41,780 nucleotides of DNA from Verrucomicrobia bacterium UBA1629 (GCA_002321305.1 DCMF01000054.1:1-41780), one strand, 5' to 3'; shown: positions 1-9,161, numbered from the stretch's first letter. Translations and numbers: made by a program. Notes: a model not told the origin generated them from the letters alone.

Positions 1-15
1 ATCCAACTGCCTAAT

Positions 16-3000
16 TTAGGTTGACTGACGTGTGGCGACAGGTGCGACTCCCGGAGCGACGGGTCGGGCGAGCTGTCGGGACGACGAGCCAAGAGCGGCA
101 ATGCGGTGGCGGCCGGGCGGGAGGACGACTTCGCGCCCCGCCTCGTCCACGGCTCGGCACGACGTCCCCGGCGGCACGGTGACGTCCAGCCCCACGCCGC
201 GACGCCACGAGACGGACAGCTTGCCGAACGGCGTCTCGACGTTGCCGGAGGCGTGCGACAGGCCGCACGTCCAAGCCGGGCTGACGACGAAACGCCGGAA
301 CGCATTCGCCCCCTCGTCCAAGCGGACGCCCAGGACATATTCGTAGACCCAGGCCGCGACATCGCCGAACATGATGTGGTTTCGGCTCGCGCCCGCACCC
401 CAGTCTTCCCAGAACGTCTCGCCGCCCTCCTTGAACCATGCGCCGTAGGACGGCGCGTCCGGGCGAAGGATCAGCTTGAGCGCCAAATCCGTCCGGCCGA
501 CCTGTGACAGCGCGCGGAACAGCGTCTTGCAGCCGATCACGCCGGTCTCCAGATGGTCGTCCCGCCGATGGACGGCCTCGATCAGCCGTGCCCCGACGGC
601 CGTCCGCTCGCCCGGATCGACCAGCCCGAACGTCAGCGCGGCGGACTGCGCCGTCTGGCCGCCGTTGTCGAACGTGCCGTCCGGCTTCATGAACCGCGCG
701 CGAATCGCCGCGCGGAGCGTCGCCGCCCGGTCGGCATAACGCCGCGCCTCGTCCGGGCGTCCGAGGACGTCCGCCATCTTCGCGGCGATCTCGTTGGCCT
801 GACGGAAGAAGCAGCTGGAGGTGAACGCCACGGAGGGAATGTGCTTCCAGTTCGGCGGAATCCAGTCGCCGAGCCCGTGGCGGACGAGCCCCGCCGCATC
901 CGCGCGAGTCTCCGTGTAGGCCAGGTAGCGCACAAGCGCCGGATAGGCGATCTCGACCGCCCGGCGATCATCGCGGTAGCGGTAGAGGTTCCAGGCCACG
1001 ACGGACAGCGCCGAGTCCCACGCCGGACCGTTCCCCCACGCATAGCCCCAGCCCGGCGACGGCACGATGCCCGGCAGGTCGCCTTTCGCGTCCTGCGCGT
1101 CCACGATGTCGCGCAGCCATTTCTCATAGGCCGACGTGTTCTCGAACTGGAACTGGGCGAAGTCGCTCGCGACCGATGCGTCCCCCGTCCAGCCGTTCTT
1201 CTCGCGGTGCGGACAGTCCGTCGGGATGCCGACCGTGAAGTTCGCCCGGTAGGTGCGCGCCGCCGCGCGCATCAGGCGGTTCAGCAGGGGGTCGGACGAG
1301 TCGAACGCCCCGACGGACGGGAAGCCGGTCGAGACCACGCACTGCACGATGTCGCCGTCCTCCAGCGGACGCTTCAGGCCGCGCAGCAGGACATACTGGA
1401 AGCCGTTGTAGGTGAAGCGCGGCTCAAAGGTCTCCTCGCCCTTCCCGGACGAAATGAGGCGGTCGCACTGGAACGCGCGATCCCGGTCGCAGAAGTTCAG
1501 CGAGGCCGTCGTCTTGAAGTGGCAGTCGACCCGCCGGGGCACGGGGCCATCGACCTTGCCGCTCTGGCTCAGCGTGTTGATGCCCTGACGGCGGTAGTAG
1601 GAATCCGGCACAGCCGGCTCGAGGTCGCCGTCCTTGTGCTCGTCGTAGCGAATCGAGACGACATCGCCCGCCGACAGGCCGCGCACCTTCAGGCGCACCC
1701 AGCCCGCGACGTTTTCGGGGAAGGCGGCCATGTAGGCCCCCGCCTCGCCCGCCACGGGCTTTACGCGAAGCGGACGGTTCTCGTAAAGCACCTTCGTCGG
1801 CGGATGGCCTTCGGCCACGAGACGCCCGGCCGGGCCGGCGACCGCCGCAACGGGGAAGCCGCCCTCTGGGAACGCCGGCTCGCGCACGTGTCCGCCGCCC
1901 AGCACCTCGCCTTCGCGGATGTCGTCAAAGCCGACCGGGCTCTTCACCTGCCGCCAGAACGCATCCGTCGCGACCGTCTCGCGCGTACCGTCGGCATACT
2001 CGATCTCCAGCTGCGCCAGCAGGCACGGGACGTCCCGCCAACGGGCCATGTCGTTGTCCCAGACGGACTTCAGGCGCACGTCGTAGAAGCCATGCCCGAC
2101 CAGAACGTCCAGCACGTTCCGTCCCTTGCGCAGCTGCCCGTCCAGCAGATAGGTCGAATAGAGGACACGCTTCGTGTAGTCCGTCGGGGACGGATCCAGC
2201 ACCTTGTCGCCAATCTTGACGCCGTTGAGCGACGCCTCGTAGAAGCCGAGTCCCGTCACGAACAGCGTCGCGCGGCGCACGTCCTTCGGCACGTCGAACG
2301 CCTTGCGGAACGCCGGCGCGGCAAGCTCCTCGCGCAGGACGAGATTCGTCGCCCACGCGGCATCGTGCAGCCCGCCGAGTGTCTGAACACCCGTCCAGTC
2401 AGGCGAGCCGACGGTGCGCCCCGCCTCGCGGAAGACGGCGATGACGGCGAGCGGATCGCCCTTCCGGGACGCGCGGAACTCCAGCACGTTCGCGCCGACG
2501 GTCAGTTCGTCCTCAGCCAGGTCGTGGAACTTGGCGAAGCGTCCGTCCCAGATGTGCCCCTCATACGAGCCGCGCGACTTCTTGCCGTTCACGTAGAGGT
2601 CATACGGCGTGCGCGACAGGAAGACCATTTCCTTCGCCGAGGGGATCGCCGCCAGACTGAAGACCGCCCGAACCGTCCCCGACGGCGACGTCACCCACTG
2701 CGCCGCGCCGAAGTCCACATCCGGCCGCGTCGCGGGGTTGGGGCCGATCCACTGCGCCCGCCAGTCGGTGGCGCGCATGACGCCCATCGTGAACGTCGCG
2801 GGCGCACTCCAGCCGGACGGCTCGCCGCGCTCGTCCCAGATGCGCACACGCCAGCCGTGGCGCGAGCCCGTCTCCAGCGCGCCGCCCGTCCAGGGCCGGT
2901 TCAGCGTCCCGTCCGACTCGACGCGCCCCTGCGGCCGGCCGTCGAGTTCCAGCTCATAGGCCCGCTGGGCGACGACGCGCTCCGGCAGCTTCCACGAGAG

Positions 3001-3129
3001 GCGCGGTGTCGCGCAGTCAAGCCCCACGGGATTCTCGCGGTACTCGCACGTCAGCCCCCACGGCGTGGCCAGCGCCGCACAGGCGCCGGCCAGCGCCACC
3101 GCCAGCATCATCAGCATTCGTCTCGACAT
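16..3129 (-). CDS. Exported GH78 alpha-L-rhamnosidase
   Basis: The product is about 1037 aa and should release terminal alpha-L-rhamnose from glycosides or polysaccharides outside the cytoplasm. A signal peptide (MSRRMLMM, then a hydrophobic stretch ending near ALA) leads into N-terminal beta domains. The (alpha/alpha)6 catalytic domain carries DCPHREKNGWTGD near residue 636; its D, E and D match the conserved acidic residues of GH78. A later GGETFWEDW near residue 900 matches the second catalytic Glu region. The start is the ATG at 3129, 7 nt after AAGGAG (3137-3142). Two further in-frame ATGs lie upstream at 3135 and 3189 but fit the ribosome binding site less well. It follows the DUF5107 and isomerase genes and probably shares their substrate. 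Family assignment is firm. The exact rhamnoside is unknown. Confidence 0.93.
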   Translation of the reverse strand: MSRRMLMMLAVALAGACAALATPWGLTCEYRENPVGLDCATPRLSWKLPERVVAQRAYELELDGRPQGRVESDGTLNRPWTGGALETGSRHGWRVRIWDERGEPSGWSAPATFTMGVMRATDWRAQWIGPNPATRPDVDFGAAQWVTSPSGTVRAVFSLAAIPSAKEMVFLSRTPYDLYVNGKKSRGSYEGHIWDGRFAKFHDLAEDELTVGANVLEFRASRKGDPLAVIAVFREAGRTVGSPDWTGVQTLGGLHDAAWATNLVLREELAAPAFRKAFDVPKDVRRATLFVTGLGFYEASLNGVKIGDKVLDPSPTDYTKRVLYSTYLLDGQLRKGRNVLDVLVGHGFYDVRLKSVWDNDMARWRDVPCLLAQLEIEYADGTRETVATDAFWRQVKSPVGFDDIREGEVLGGGHVREPAFPEGGFPVAAVAGPAGRLVAEGHPPTKVLYENRPLRVKPVAGEAGAYMAAFPENVAGWVRLKVRGLSAGDVVSIRYDEHKDGDLEPAVPDSYYRRQGINTLSQSGKVDGPVPRRVDCHFKTTASLNFCDRDRAFQCDRLISSGKGEETFEPRFTYNGFQYVLLRGLKRPLEDGDIVQCVVSTGFPSVGAFDSSDPLLNRLMRAAARTYRANFTVGIPTDCPHREKNGWTGDASVASDFAQFQFENTSAYEKWLRDIVDAQDAKGDLPGIVPSPGWGYAWGNGPAWDSALSVVAWNLYRYRDDRRAVEIAYPALVRYLAYTETRADAAGLVRHGLGDWIPPNWKHIPSVAFTSSCFFRQANEIAAKMADVLGRPDEARRYADRAATLRAAIRARFMKPDGTFDNGGQTAQSAALTFGLVDPGERTAVGARLIEAVHRRDDHLETGVIGCKTLFRALSQVGRTDLALKLILRPDAPSYGAWFKEGGETFWEDWGAGASRNHIMFGDVAAWVYEYVLGVRLDEGANAFRRFVVSPAWTCGLSHASGNVETPFGKLSVSWRRGVGLDVTVPPGTSCRAVDEAGREVVLPPGRHRIAALGSSSRQLARPVAPGVAPVATRQST

Positions 3130-3221
3130 CGTCATTCTCCTTTTGTCATTCAGTTTCGCTTGGCTTTTTAGTATACAATAATTTCGCACCCAACCCTACC
3201 ACTCGAACCCTACCACTGGGG
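3130..3221. other. Intergenic region with repeats and a possible -10 box
   Basis: This 92-bp gap separates the isomerase-like gene from the rhamnosidase gene. It holds a tandem 14-mer repeat and most of a GGGGTC palindrome. On the minus strand there is a TATACT hexamer (3170-3175) about 40 nt before the rhamnosidase start, but I see no convincing -35 box, so a local promoter is only possible. Confidence 0.35.
3192..3219. repeat. Tandem 14-mer repeat, two copies
   Basis: AACCCTACCACTCG (3192-3205) is followed directly by AACCCTACCACTGG (3206-3219), 13 of 14 identical. The second copy runs into the GGGGTCAGACCCC palindrome, so the two look like parts of one composite element. Confidence 0.7.
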
Positions 3222-3231
3222 TCAGACCCCA
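3217..3231. repeat. GGGGTCAGACCCC palindrome (REP-like motif)
   Basis: TGGGGTC-A-GACCCCA is a perfect 7-bp inverted repeat around one base. It is one base different from the 13-mer found exactly at three other places in the window. It supplies the TGA stop codon of the upstream isomerase-like gene, which ends at 3222. Confidence 0.7.
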
Positions 3232-4100
3232 TTTCGGATGTCCGTCACGGTGCGCGCGCTGGCAGAGAGGTCGGCGAGCGAATCGGGGTAGGCCGTCGGC
3301 TTGACGACCAGCCACTCCGTGCCGTCCGCCACCGCCGCCGGCAGGATGCGCCGCCAGTCCGCCAAGTCCCGCGCCGAGCCGACGCCGCACGCGCCGGGGC
3401 CGAGCGGAAAGCCCTTGGGCGCGCCCTCCGTCACGCCGGGGATCGCCGGCATGACGTGCATCGTCGGGTTGCGGTGCGGATGCGCCGCGAGCCACGCGAG
3501 CGGATCCGCTCCGGCGAGGACGCACCAGCCGGGATCGAACTCCTGCATCACGCGCGGCGAGAACCGCTCGAACAGCCAGTCGCACGCCGTGCGGTTTGAG
3601 AACCTGATGCGGAATTCCTGGTCGTGGTTGTGGTAGCCGACCGCGATGCCCTCCGCCGCGCAGACGTCCGCCGCATGGTTGATGACGTTCACCAGCAGCT
3701 GCCAGTCGTTCGGGTTCTCCGCGCTACCCTTGAACCACGCGACGTTGATGCGGTCCGTCCCCGCGTCACGGCAGAGGAGAATCGTCTTCGCGAGTTCCGG
3801 CTCCACGAGCGACGAGGGATAGAGCTGCAGCGCGACGAGCGTCAGCCCCGCCTCGGCGCACAAGGCCCGCAGCCCCTGGCCGTCCAGCCCGTAGAAGCGC
3901 CCCGTCTCGACGCCCTCGTAGCCGAGCGCCCGCGCGGCCTTCAGCGTGCCGAGGTAGTCGCGCGCACAGCGGTCGCGCACGCCGTAGACCTGGAAGGCGA
4001 GGCGGGCGCGGCGGTGTGCGGACGCGGCAAAAAGCGCCGGGCCCGACGCGGCAAGCCCTGCCGCACCGAGCCCGGCGACGAACGCGCGGCGCGTCGTCAT
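3222..4100 (-). CDS. Tat-exported sugar phosphate isomerase/epimerase-like TIM barrel
   Basis: A 292-aa xylose-isomerase-like TIM barrel. The N-terminus MTTRRAFVAGLGAAGLA is a twin-arginine signal, so the enzyme should act in the periplasm. Family motifs are visible: GYEGVE (first metal-ligand Glu), GYHNHDQEF, and EFDPGW with the Asp ligand. Two usual features are degraded. The HxKD box reads MHVMP, and the late metal-ligand Glu (VEQD in relatives) reads VVKPT. The ATG overlaps the stop of the DUF5107 gene (ATGA). The stop codon lies inside a GGGGTCTGACCCC palindrome. A role in 3-keto-sugar or epimerase chemistry is possible, but the altered ligands make the activity uncertain. Confidence 0.85.
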   Translation of the reverse strand: MTTRRAFVAGLGAAGLAASGPALFAASAHRRARLAFQVYGVRDRCARDYLGTLKAARALGYEGVETGRFYGLDGQGLRALCAEAGLTLVALQLYPSSLVEPELAKTILLCRDAGTDRINVAWFKGSAENPNDWQLLVNVINHAADVCAAEGIAVGYHNHDQEFRIRFSNRTACDWLFERFSPRVMQEFDPGWCVLAGADPLAWLAAHPHRNPTMHVMPAIPGVTEGAPKGFPLGPGACGVGSARDLADWRRILPAAVADGTEWLVVKPTAYPDSLADLSASARTVTDIRNGV

Positions 4101-7100
4101 TCCGCGATCTCCTTCAGGAGCGCACGCAGCGCGTCCGCCTTCTCCTTCGCCTTCGCCGCGCGCTCCATCGGCGAGTTCTCGCCGCCGAACTTCGCGTAGG
4201 CGCTGATCACGACGGGCGCCGGCGCCTCCAGCTCCGCGATGGCCTGCTTCAGCTCCGCGATCAGCGGCGCGCATTCGTCGCCGCGTCCGAGTTCGCGCAG
4301 GGCCTTGACGCGCCAGTAGTCCATCTCGCCGGCCTTGATCCAGCCCTTGAGCGCGTTCTCCAGCTCGGCCCGATAGCCCGCCGCGTCGCCGAGCGCCTTC
4401 TTGCACTGCGCCATGAAGTAGCGGCTCTTCGGCTCGCTGCCGGCGTCGCCCGGACGGCCCGCCTGCAGGTTCTCGGGATACGTCGTCGACTCGGCGAAGT
4501 ACGCGAGCGCGGCCTTGTAGTCGCCCTTCGCCATCGCCGCGCGGCCGAGGCCGATGCAGGACTCGACGAACGGCTCCAGCAGGCCTTCCGCACCCTCCCA
4601 CACGTGGAAGCGCCGCGTCGTCAGGATCTCGTGCGCCGCCCTGTAGTCCCCCGTCGCGTTGAGGAGGTAGGCGAGGCGCAGGACGCAGGCGTCGTACTTC
4701 TCGGCCGTCGCGCGGTACTTCAGCAGCGTCGCGAGACGTTCGGCCGCCGGCACGCCCAGCTTCTCCGCAAGCCTGTCGGACTCTTCCAGCGTGCGGAAGC
4801 TGCCGGGATCCGCCGCGAGCGCACGGAGGTAGTAGCCGTAGGCTTCGCGGTTCGGGACGCCCGACGGCACGCCCGTGTTGGTGAAGTAGGTGCCGGGATG
4901 CGAGAGGCCGAAGCCGAGGCAGCGGAGCGCGAGCGCGTGGTTCGGATCGAGCTCGAGCGCCTTCTTCCATTCCGCGAGCGCGGCGTCCTTCCGGTCCATG
5001 TTCCAGAGGATTTCGCCGAGGAAGTAGTGCGTGTCCGCCGACGGCGCGAGATTCGCCGCCGCGTACTGAAGGACTTCCAGCTCCTCCAGACGGCTCGGGA
5101 AGCAGTAGATCCAGTCCACCTTCTCCAGCACGGGCTTCGCCGACGGATTCAGCTTCGCCTCCGCCGCCGCCTTGAAGAAGGCGAACATCGGGCTGCGGTA
5201 GCTGTCGCACGCGGCGACCGTCTCCTTCAGCGGCAGCGGACCCTCGGTCCTGAACGGCTTCTCCGCCCGCGCCTTCGCAAGCGCGGCCTCGCAGAGCGCG
5301 ACGACCTCGCCGTAGCAGCCGACCGTCCAGTAGTCGCTCACGCATTCGAGGAGCTGCTGCGCCTTGAGGCCGCGGTTCCTCTCCGCCTCGGCGAAGGACG
5401 TGCCGCCCGTCCGCTCGACGGCGCCCCAGTATTCGAGCGGATCGCACGCGAACGCCTTGTCGAGGCACGGCGCGGCCTCGGCGGCGCGGCCGAGCTTCCG
5501 CAGCGCGAGCGCCTTCAGCGTCCAGAGCTTCGCCTCGTCCTGCCCGAGGGCGAGCGCGTCGTCAAGGCGCGCGAGCGCCTCGGTGAAGTCGCCCCTGTGC
5601 AGCGCGAGGCGCGCGATCTCGACGTAGGACTCCTTCTTGTAGCTCTGCCGCCACGTGCAGCGCCAGAAGAGGTCTTCGGCGGCCTTGAGGTTGCCCAGGC
5701 CCTTCTCGCAGAGCGCGAGATAGTATTCGGGCGCGGCGTCGAGGGCGCGCGTGTAGTTCTGGGTCGCGCGGGCGACGGCCTTTTCGAGGTAGGGCTTCGC
5801 GTCCGCAAACGCGCCGTTCTTCGCGAGCCGCACGCCCATCGCGAGATTCGCCCGTGAGTAGTCGGGGTCGATTTCCAGCGCGCGCGCGTAGTAGGGCACG
5901 GGATCGATGAGGCCGTTGTGGAACTGGTCGAGGCGGAGGCCGACGGCGTAGGCGAGTTCCGCGCTCGTGTAGGCCGAAGGCTCTTTCGGGTTCTCGACGA
6001 CCGGCGGCAGGGGATCGTGCGGATCGGGGCCGACGGGCGTGTAGGCGAGGAAGACCTTGCCGTCCGCGTCGGCAATCGTCGCGGTGAACTCCGGATCGGC
6101 CGCATCGGCCGCGACCTTGACGGGCCTGCACCACGGCGTGTTCGGGTCGAGGGCGACGTTCCGTTCCTCGAAGACGGGCGCGGACGCGCCCTTCTGCAGG
6201 ACGCGCACCGTGCAGCCCTTCAGCGCACGCGTCGAGTGGAAGCCGACCAGGAGCTCGTCCTTGCCGCGGCGGTCGACGTTCACCGCACCGTCGACCGTGA
6301 CGTTCTTCACGCCGCCGATGCCCTTCACCGGGAACCAGAACTGCGAGACCTTGCGCGTCTCGTAGGGCGCGATCCACGAGTAGTCGGGCTGGTTGTCCGA
6401 CCAGCAGCCGACCATCAGCTCCAGGTACGGGCCGTCGTGGTCGGTCAGCACCGTGTCCCAGACGTGCGCCTCCGGGAAGTTGCCCCAGAGGAAGAACTTC
6501 TTGCCGACCGTGATGTGGCGGTTCGAGACGTGGGCCGTGCCCATGTTCCTCTTGTGGTCAAGCCCCGCGAGCCAGGCGTTGTCGGGGTCCATCGCGAAGA
6601 TCGAGCGCGACTCGATCGTGAAGTTGCGCCACCACGAGAGGTCCATCGTGCCGGAGATGTCGTCGGCGTACTTCGAGCGCTGGGAGGGGATGAGGTCGTG
6701 CGCCTCCTTGCGCGGGCCGATCGGGAAGGCCGTCCAGTAGTTCTTGTGGTGGTCGAAGCCGAGGTGACAGCTCGGCGGGAAGAGGATCTGGTAGTCGTCG
6801 CCGCAGTGGACGGAGACGTTCGCCCAGTAGATCATCGACTCGATCCACGGCTGGCGGTTCATGAAGACGTTCTCGGCCTTGAGGACGGCGCGGTCGGGCA
6901 TCAGCGAGAGGCCGATCGTCCACTTCAGGCGGCGGCGCAGCTCCGTCTCGCCGATCCAGACCGTCTTCGAGCCGTCCGCGTTCGCGGCGAGCTTCCAGTC
7001 GATCGGCATCGCGGTCGTCGCGCGGTGGTGGTGCGGGAAGTTCCACTCCACGCCGCCGGAGATCCACGCGCCGAGCATGCCGATCAGGGCGGGCTTGACG

Positions 7101-7468
7101 ACGTGCTGGCGGTAGAAGGTCTCGAAGCCAGTCTCCTTGTCGGTGAGGTTCAGGAGGTGACCGCCATGCTCGGGCAGGAGGCCCATCTGCAGCCAGCGGT
7201 TCTCCAGCGTCAGGTACTTGTACGTCTCGTCGGCCTTGCCGTCGAAGAGGACGTCCTGCATCGGGTAGGGGTAGACGCGCCCCTGCGCGCCCTGGTAGAC
7301 GCGCCCCGTGTAGAACAGGGGCGTCTTGTCGTAGCCGCCCGGCGCATACGTCGGCAGCACGATCGAGTCTTCCTTGACTGTGACGGCATCGGAGGCCATC
7401 CTTTCACCGCCCCACGCCGCGCTTGCGACGGCGGAAAAGGCGACAACTGACATGAGCGTGTTTTTCAT
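4097..7468 (-). CDS. DUF5107 protein with TPR array, exported
   Basis: A 1123-aa protein with a signal peptide (MKNTLMSVVAFSAVASAAWG). Residues from about 30 to 330 look like the DUF5107 domain (for example LPTYAPGGYDKTPLFYTGR and GLLPEHGGHLLNL), a beta-rich, galactose-mutarotase-like fold by family knowledge. From about 490 to 1100 it is a long series of TPR helices (typical unit: ALAEWKKALELDPNHALALR). DUF5107-TPR proteins occur in carbohydrate loci and may bind or remodel sugars, but I know of no firm activity. The -10 box lies 7 nt before the ATG, so the mRNA is predicted to be leaderless. It is followed by the isomerase-like gene with a 4-nt overlap and then GH78. Confidence 0.85.
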   Translation of the reverse strand: MKNTLMSVVAFSAVASAAWGGERMASDAVTVKEDSIVLPTYAPGGYDKTPLFYTGRVYQGAQGRVYPYPMQDVLFDGKADETYKYLTLENRWLQMGLLPEHGGHLLNLTDKETGFETFYRQHVVKPALIGMLGAWISGGVEWNFPHHHRATTAMPIDWKLAANADGSKTVWIGETELRRRLKWTIGLSLMPDRAVLKAENVFMNRQPWIESMIYWANVSVHCGDDYQILFPPSCHLGFDHHKNYWTAFPIGPRKEAHDLIPSQRSKYADDISGTMDLSWWRNFTIESRSIFAMDPDNAWLAGLDHKRNMGTAHVSNRHITVGKKFFLWGNFPEAHVWDTVLTDHDGPYLELMVGCWSDNQPDYSWIAPYETRKVSQFWFPVKGIGGVKNVTVDGAVNVDRRGKDELLVGFHSTRALKGCTVRVLQKGASAPVFEERNVALDPNTPWCRPVKVAADAADPEFTATIADADGKVFLAYTPVGPDPHDPLPPVVENPKEPSAYTSAELAYAVGLRLDQFHNGLIDPVPYYARALEIDPDYSRANLAMGVRLAKNGAFADAKPYLEKAVARATQNYTRALDAAPEYYLALCEKGLGNLKAAEDLFWRCTWRQSYKKESYVEIARLALHRGDFTEALARLDDALALGQDEAKLWTLKALALRKLGRAAEAAPCLDKAFACDPLEYWGAVERTGGTSFAEAERNRGLKAQQLLECVSDYWTVGCYGEVVALCEAALAKARAEKPFRTEGPLPLKETVAACDSYRSPMFAFFKAAAEAKLNPSAKPVLEKVDWIYCFPSRLEELEVLQYAAANLAPSADTHYFLGEILWNMDRKDAALAEWKKALELDPNHALALRCLGFGLSHPGTYFTNTGVPSGVPNREAYGYYLRALAADPGSFRTLEESDRLAEKLGVPAAERLATLLKYRATAEKYDACVLRLAYLLNATGDYRAAHEILTTRRFHVWEGAEGLLEPFVESCIGLGRAAMAKGDYKAALAYFAESTTYPENLQAGRPGDAGSEPKSRYFMAQCKKALGDAAGYRAELENALKGWIKAGEMDYWRVKALRELGRGDECAPLIAELKQAIAELEAPAPVVISAYAKFGGENSPMERAAKAKEKADALRALLKEIAE

Positions 7469-7475
7469 GGCGGAG

Positions 7476-7505
7476 AGTATACCATATTTTCCGCCCTCGT
7501 ATCGA
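7476..7505 (-). promoter_or_regulatory. Promoter of the DUF5107 gene (leaderless)
   Basis: Minus strand: -35 TCGATA (7500-7505), 18-nt spacer, extended -10 TGG-TATACT (-10 at 7476-7481). The ATG at 7468 begins 7 nt after the -10, which places the expected transcription start at about the first base of the start codon. Confidence 0.6.
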
Positions 7506-7512
7506 CATCTTT

Positions 7513-7635
7513 TTACATAAAAAAATATGACTTATCGGGCACGCCATCCCTCATGCATTCGAGAAAAAAAAACGCCCAGCAGCCGACGATGCCGACCTGG
7601 GCGACGGCGAACTTGGCGTTTCGCCTGATTTTCAT
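7513..7635 (-). CDS. Doubtful 40-codon ORF coupled to the MFS gene
   Basis: The ATG at 7635 overlaps the transporter stop (TAATG). The frame encodes 40 aa with one hydrophobic stretch (QVGIVGCWAFFFL). The FFF codons are the U-tract of a strong terminator hairpin that lies inside this frame. Transcription would mostly stop before the ORF ends, so it is probably spurious. It is listed because of the exact overlap and the membrane-like profile. Confidence 0.2.
   Translation of the reverse strand: MKIRRNAKFAVAQVGIVGCWAFFFLECMRDGVPDKSYFFM
7564..7603 (-). terminator. Rho-independent terminator after the MFS transporter
   Basis: On the minus strand CGCCCAG (7597-7603) pairs with CTGGGCG (7573-7579) around a 17-nt loop. 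Nine uninterrupted U residues follow (7564-7572). It starts about 32 nt after the transporter stop codon and separates that unit from the DUF5107 promoter. Confidence 0.85.
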
Positions 7636-9080
7636 TACAGTTCCACTTTCTTGTACTTCGGCACAAGTCCTTTCATGCAGGCCCAGCCGACGAGGTAGGC
7701 GACGGCGCAGTAGCAGAAGACGATCATGTAGCCGGCGGGCTTCCCGGTGTAGCCGCAGAAGGCGAAGGCGTCGCCGCGCCTGGCCGCGTAGGTGAAGAGC
7801 TCGCCGGCGCAGATGTTGATCGCGAACGAGCCGAGGCCCGCCGCGCACTGCGCGATGCCCGTCAGCGTGCCGATGCAGCTCTTCGGGAACATGTCCGAGA
7901 CGCACGAGTAGATGTTCGCGCTCCAGGCCTGGTGCCCCGCGCAGGCGAAGCCGATCAGGATCGCCGGGAACCACGCGCTGACCGCGCCGAGCGGCTGCGC
8001 GCCAAGCGCGAGGAGCGGCAGGCACGCGAAGAGGAACATCGCGACCATGCGGCCCTCGTAGGGGTTCATGCCCTTCTTCTCGACCATGTACGTCGGCAGC
8101 TTGCAGAGGTAGATCGAGGCGAAGGTGACGATCGCGTAGAGCGTGACGATGAGCGCCATGCCCATCCCCGACGAGCTCTTGTAGCCGAACTGGTCGGAGA
8201 GGTAGCCCGGCGTCCAGAAGAGGAAGAACCACCACACGCCGTCCGTCAGGACGCGCCCCAAAATCAGCGACCAGGTCTGCCGCAGCGAAAACGCCTTCAA
8301 ATAGGAAATTGACTTCTCCTTGGGCTGGGGTTCGGGGGCGCCAGAGCCCCCGTCCGTCGTCTCTTCAATGTACGCCAGCTCAGCCGCGTTGACGCGCGGG
8401 TTTTCCGACGGCTTCCTGTAGAGGAACTGCCAGAAGCCCATCCAGACGAAGCCGAGTGCGCCGATGATGATGAACGCCATCTCCCAGCCGCACCATTCGG
8501 CGATGAGCGGAATCGTCGCGGGCGCGACGAGCGCGCCGACGGAGGAGCCCGCGTTGAAGATCGACGTCGAGAACGCGCGATCCTTCGGCGGGAAGTATTC
8601 GGCGGTCACCTTGATCGCCGCCGGGAAGTTCCCCGCCTCGCCGAGCGCCAGGAGACAGCGACAGCCGAGGAAGAGCCAGACCGAGACGGACGCGACCGAG
8701 AGCGCGAGCGCGCTGCCGGCCTCCAGGGCCTTCATCGCGCCGATCGAGTCGACGCCATCGACGAGATGGTACGTGCCCCAGCCGCAGAAGGCGTGGGCGC
8801 AGGCCGCGAGCGACCAGATGAAGATCGCCCAGGCATAGCCCTTCTTCGTGCCCATCCAGTCGACGAACTTGCCGGCGAAGAGATTGCAGAAGGCGTAGAT
8901 GAGCGAGAAGTAGCCCGTGATGATGCCGTAGTCGGCGTCCGTCCAGTGGAACTCCGGCGCGATGAAGTCCTTCCACGTGAGGGAGAGGACCTGCCGATCG
9001 AGGTAGTTCACCGTCGTCGCGAAGAACAGCAGCGAACAGATCATCCAGCGGAAGTTGGTCATTTTCGATTGCGCGGACAT
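7635..9080 (-). CDS. MFS transporter, hexuronate/sugar-acid symporter type
   Basis: A 481-aa integral membrane protein of the anion:cation symporter (ExuT/GudP-like) branch of the major facilitator superfamily, expected to have about 12 membrane segments. Family features are VNYLDRQVLSLT in the first segment, ALGEAGNFPAAIKVTAEYF in the fourth to fifth, and STSIFNAGSSVGALVAP. The loop after segment 6 is cytoplasmic and charged. It probably imports uronic acids or related sugar acids for the uronate isomerase encoded upstream. An Ala-rich insertion (residues about 110-135) makes it longer than typical ExuT. No Shine-Dalgarno is evident before MSAQSK. A second in-frame ATG lies at 9062. The specific substrate is inferred from the neighbourhood. 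Confidence 0.85.
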   Translation of the reverse strand: MSAQSKMTNFRWMICSLLFFATTVNYLDRQVLSLTWKDFIAPEFHWTDADYGIITGYFSLIYAFCNLFAGKFVDWMGTKKGYAWAIFIWSLAACAHAFCGWGTYHLVDGVDSIGAMKALEAGSALALSVASVSVWLFLGCRCLLALGEAGNFPAAIKVTAEYFPPKDRAFSTSIFNAGSSVGALVAPATIPLIAEWCGWEMAFIIIGALGFVWMGFWQFLYRKPSENPRVNAAELAYIEETTDGGSGAPEPQPKEKSISYLKAFSLRQTWSLILGRVLTDGVWWFFLFWTPGYLSDQFGYKSSSGMGMALIVTLYAIVTFASIYLCKLPTYMVEKKGMNPYEGRMVAMFLFACLPLLALGAQPLGAVSAWFPAILIGFACAGHQAWSANIYSCVSDMFPKSCIGTLTGIAQCAAGLGSFAINICAGELFTYAARRGDAFAFCGYTGKPAGYMIVFCYCAVAYLVGWACMKGLVPKYKKVEL

Positions 9081-9161
9081 GGGGATTTGGAAGACTTGAT
9101 TTTATTTTGGTTGATGAAAGTCAGGAGGGACGAGAGAGACGAGAGGGGCTGGAGGAGAGAG

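Noticed and set aside
553..3171. Long open frame on the plus strand opposite the rhamnosidase
   Set aside because: Antisense shadow of a high-GC gene: Arg/Ala/Val-rich, no family motifs, and GH78 motifs are clear on the minus strand.
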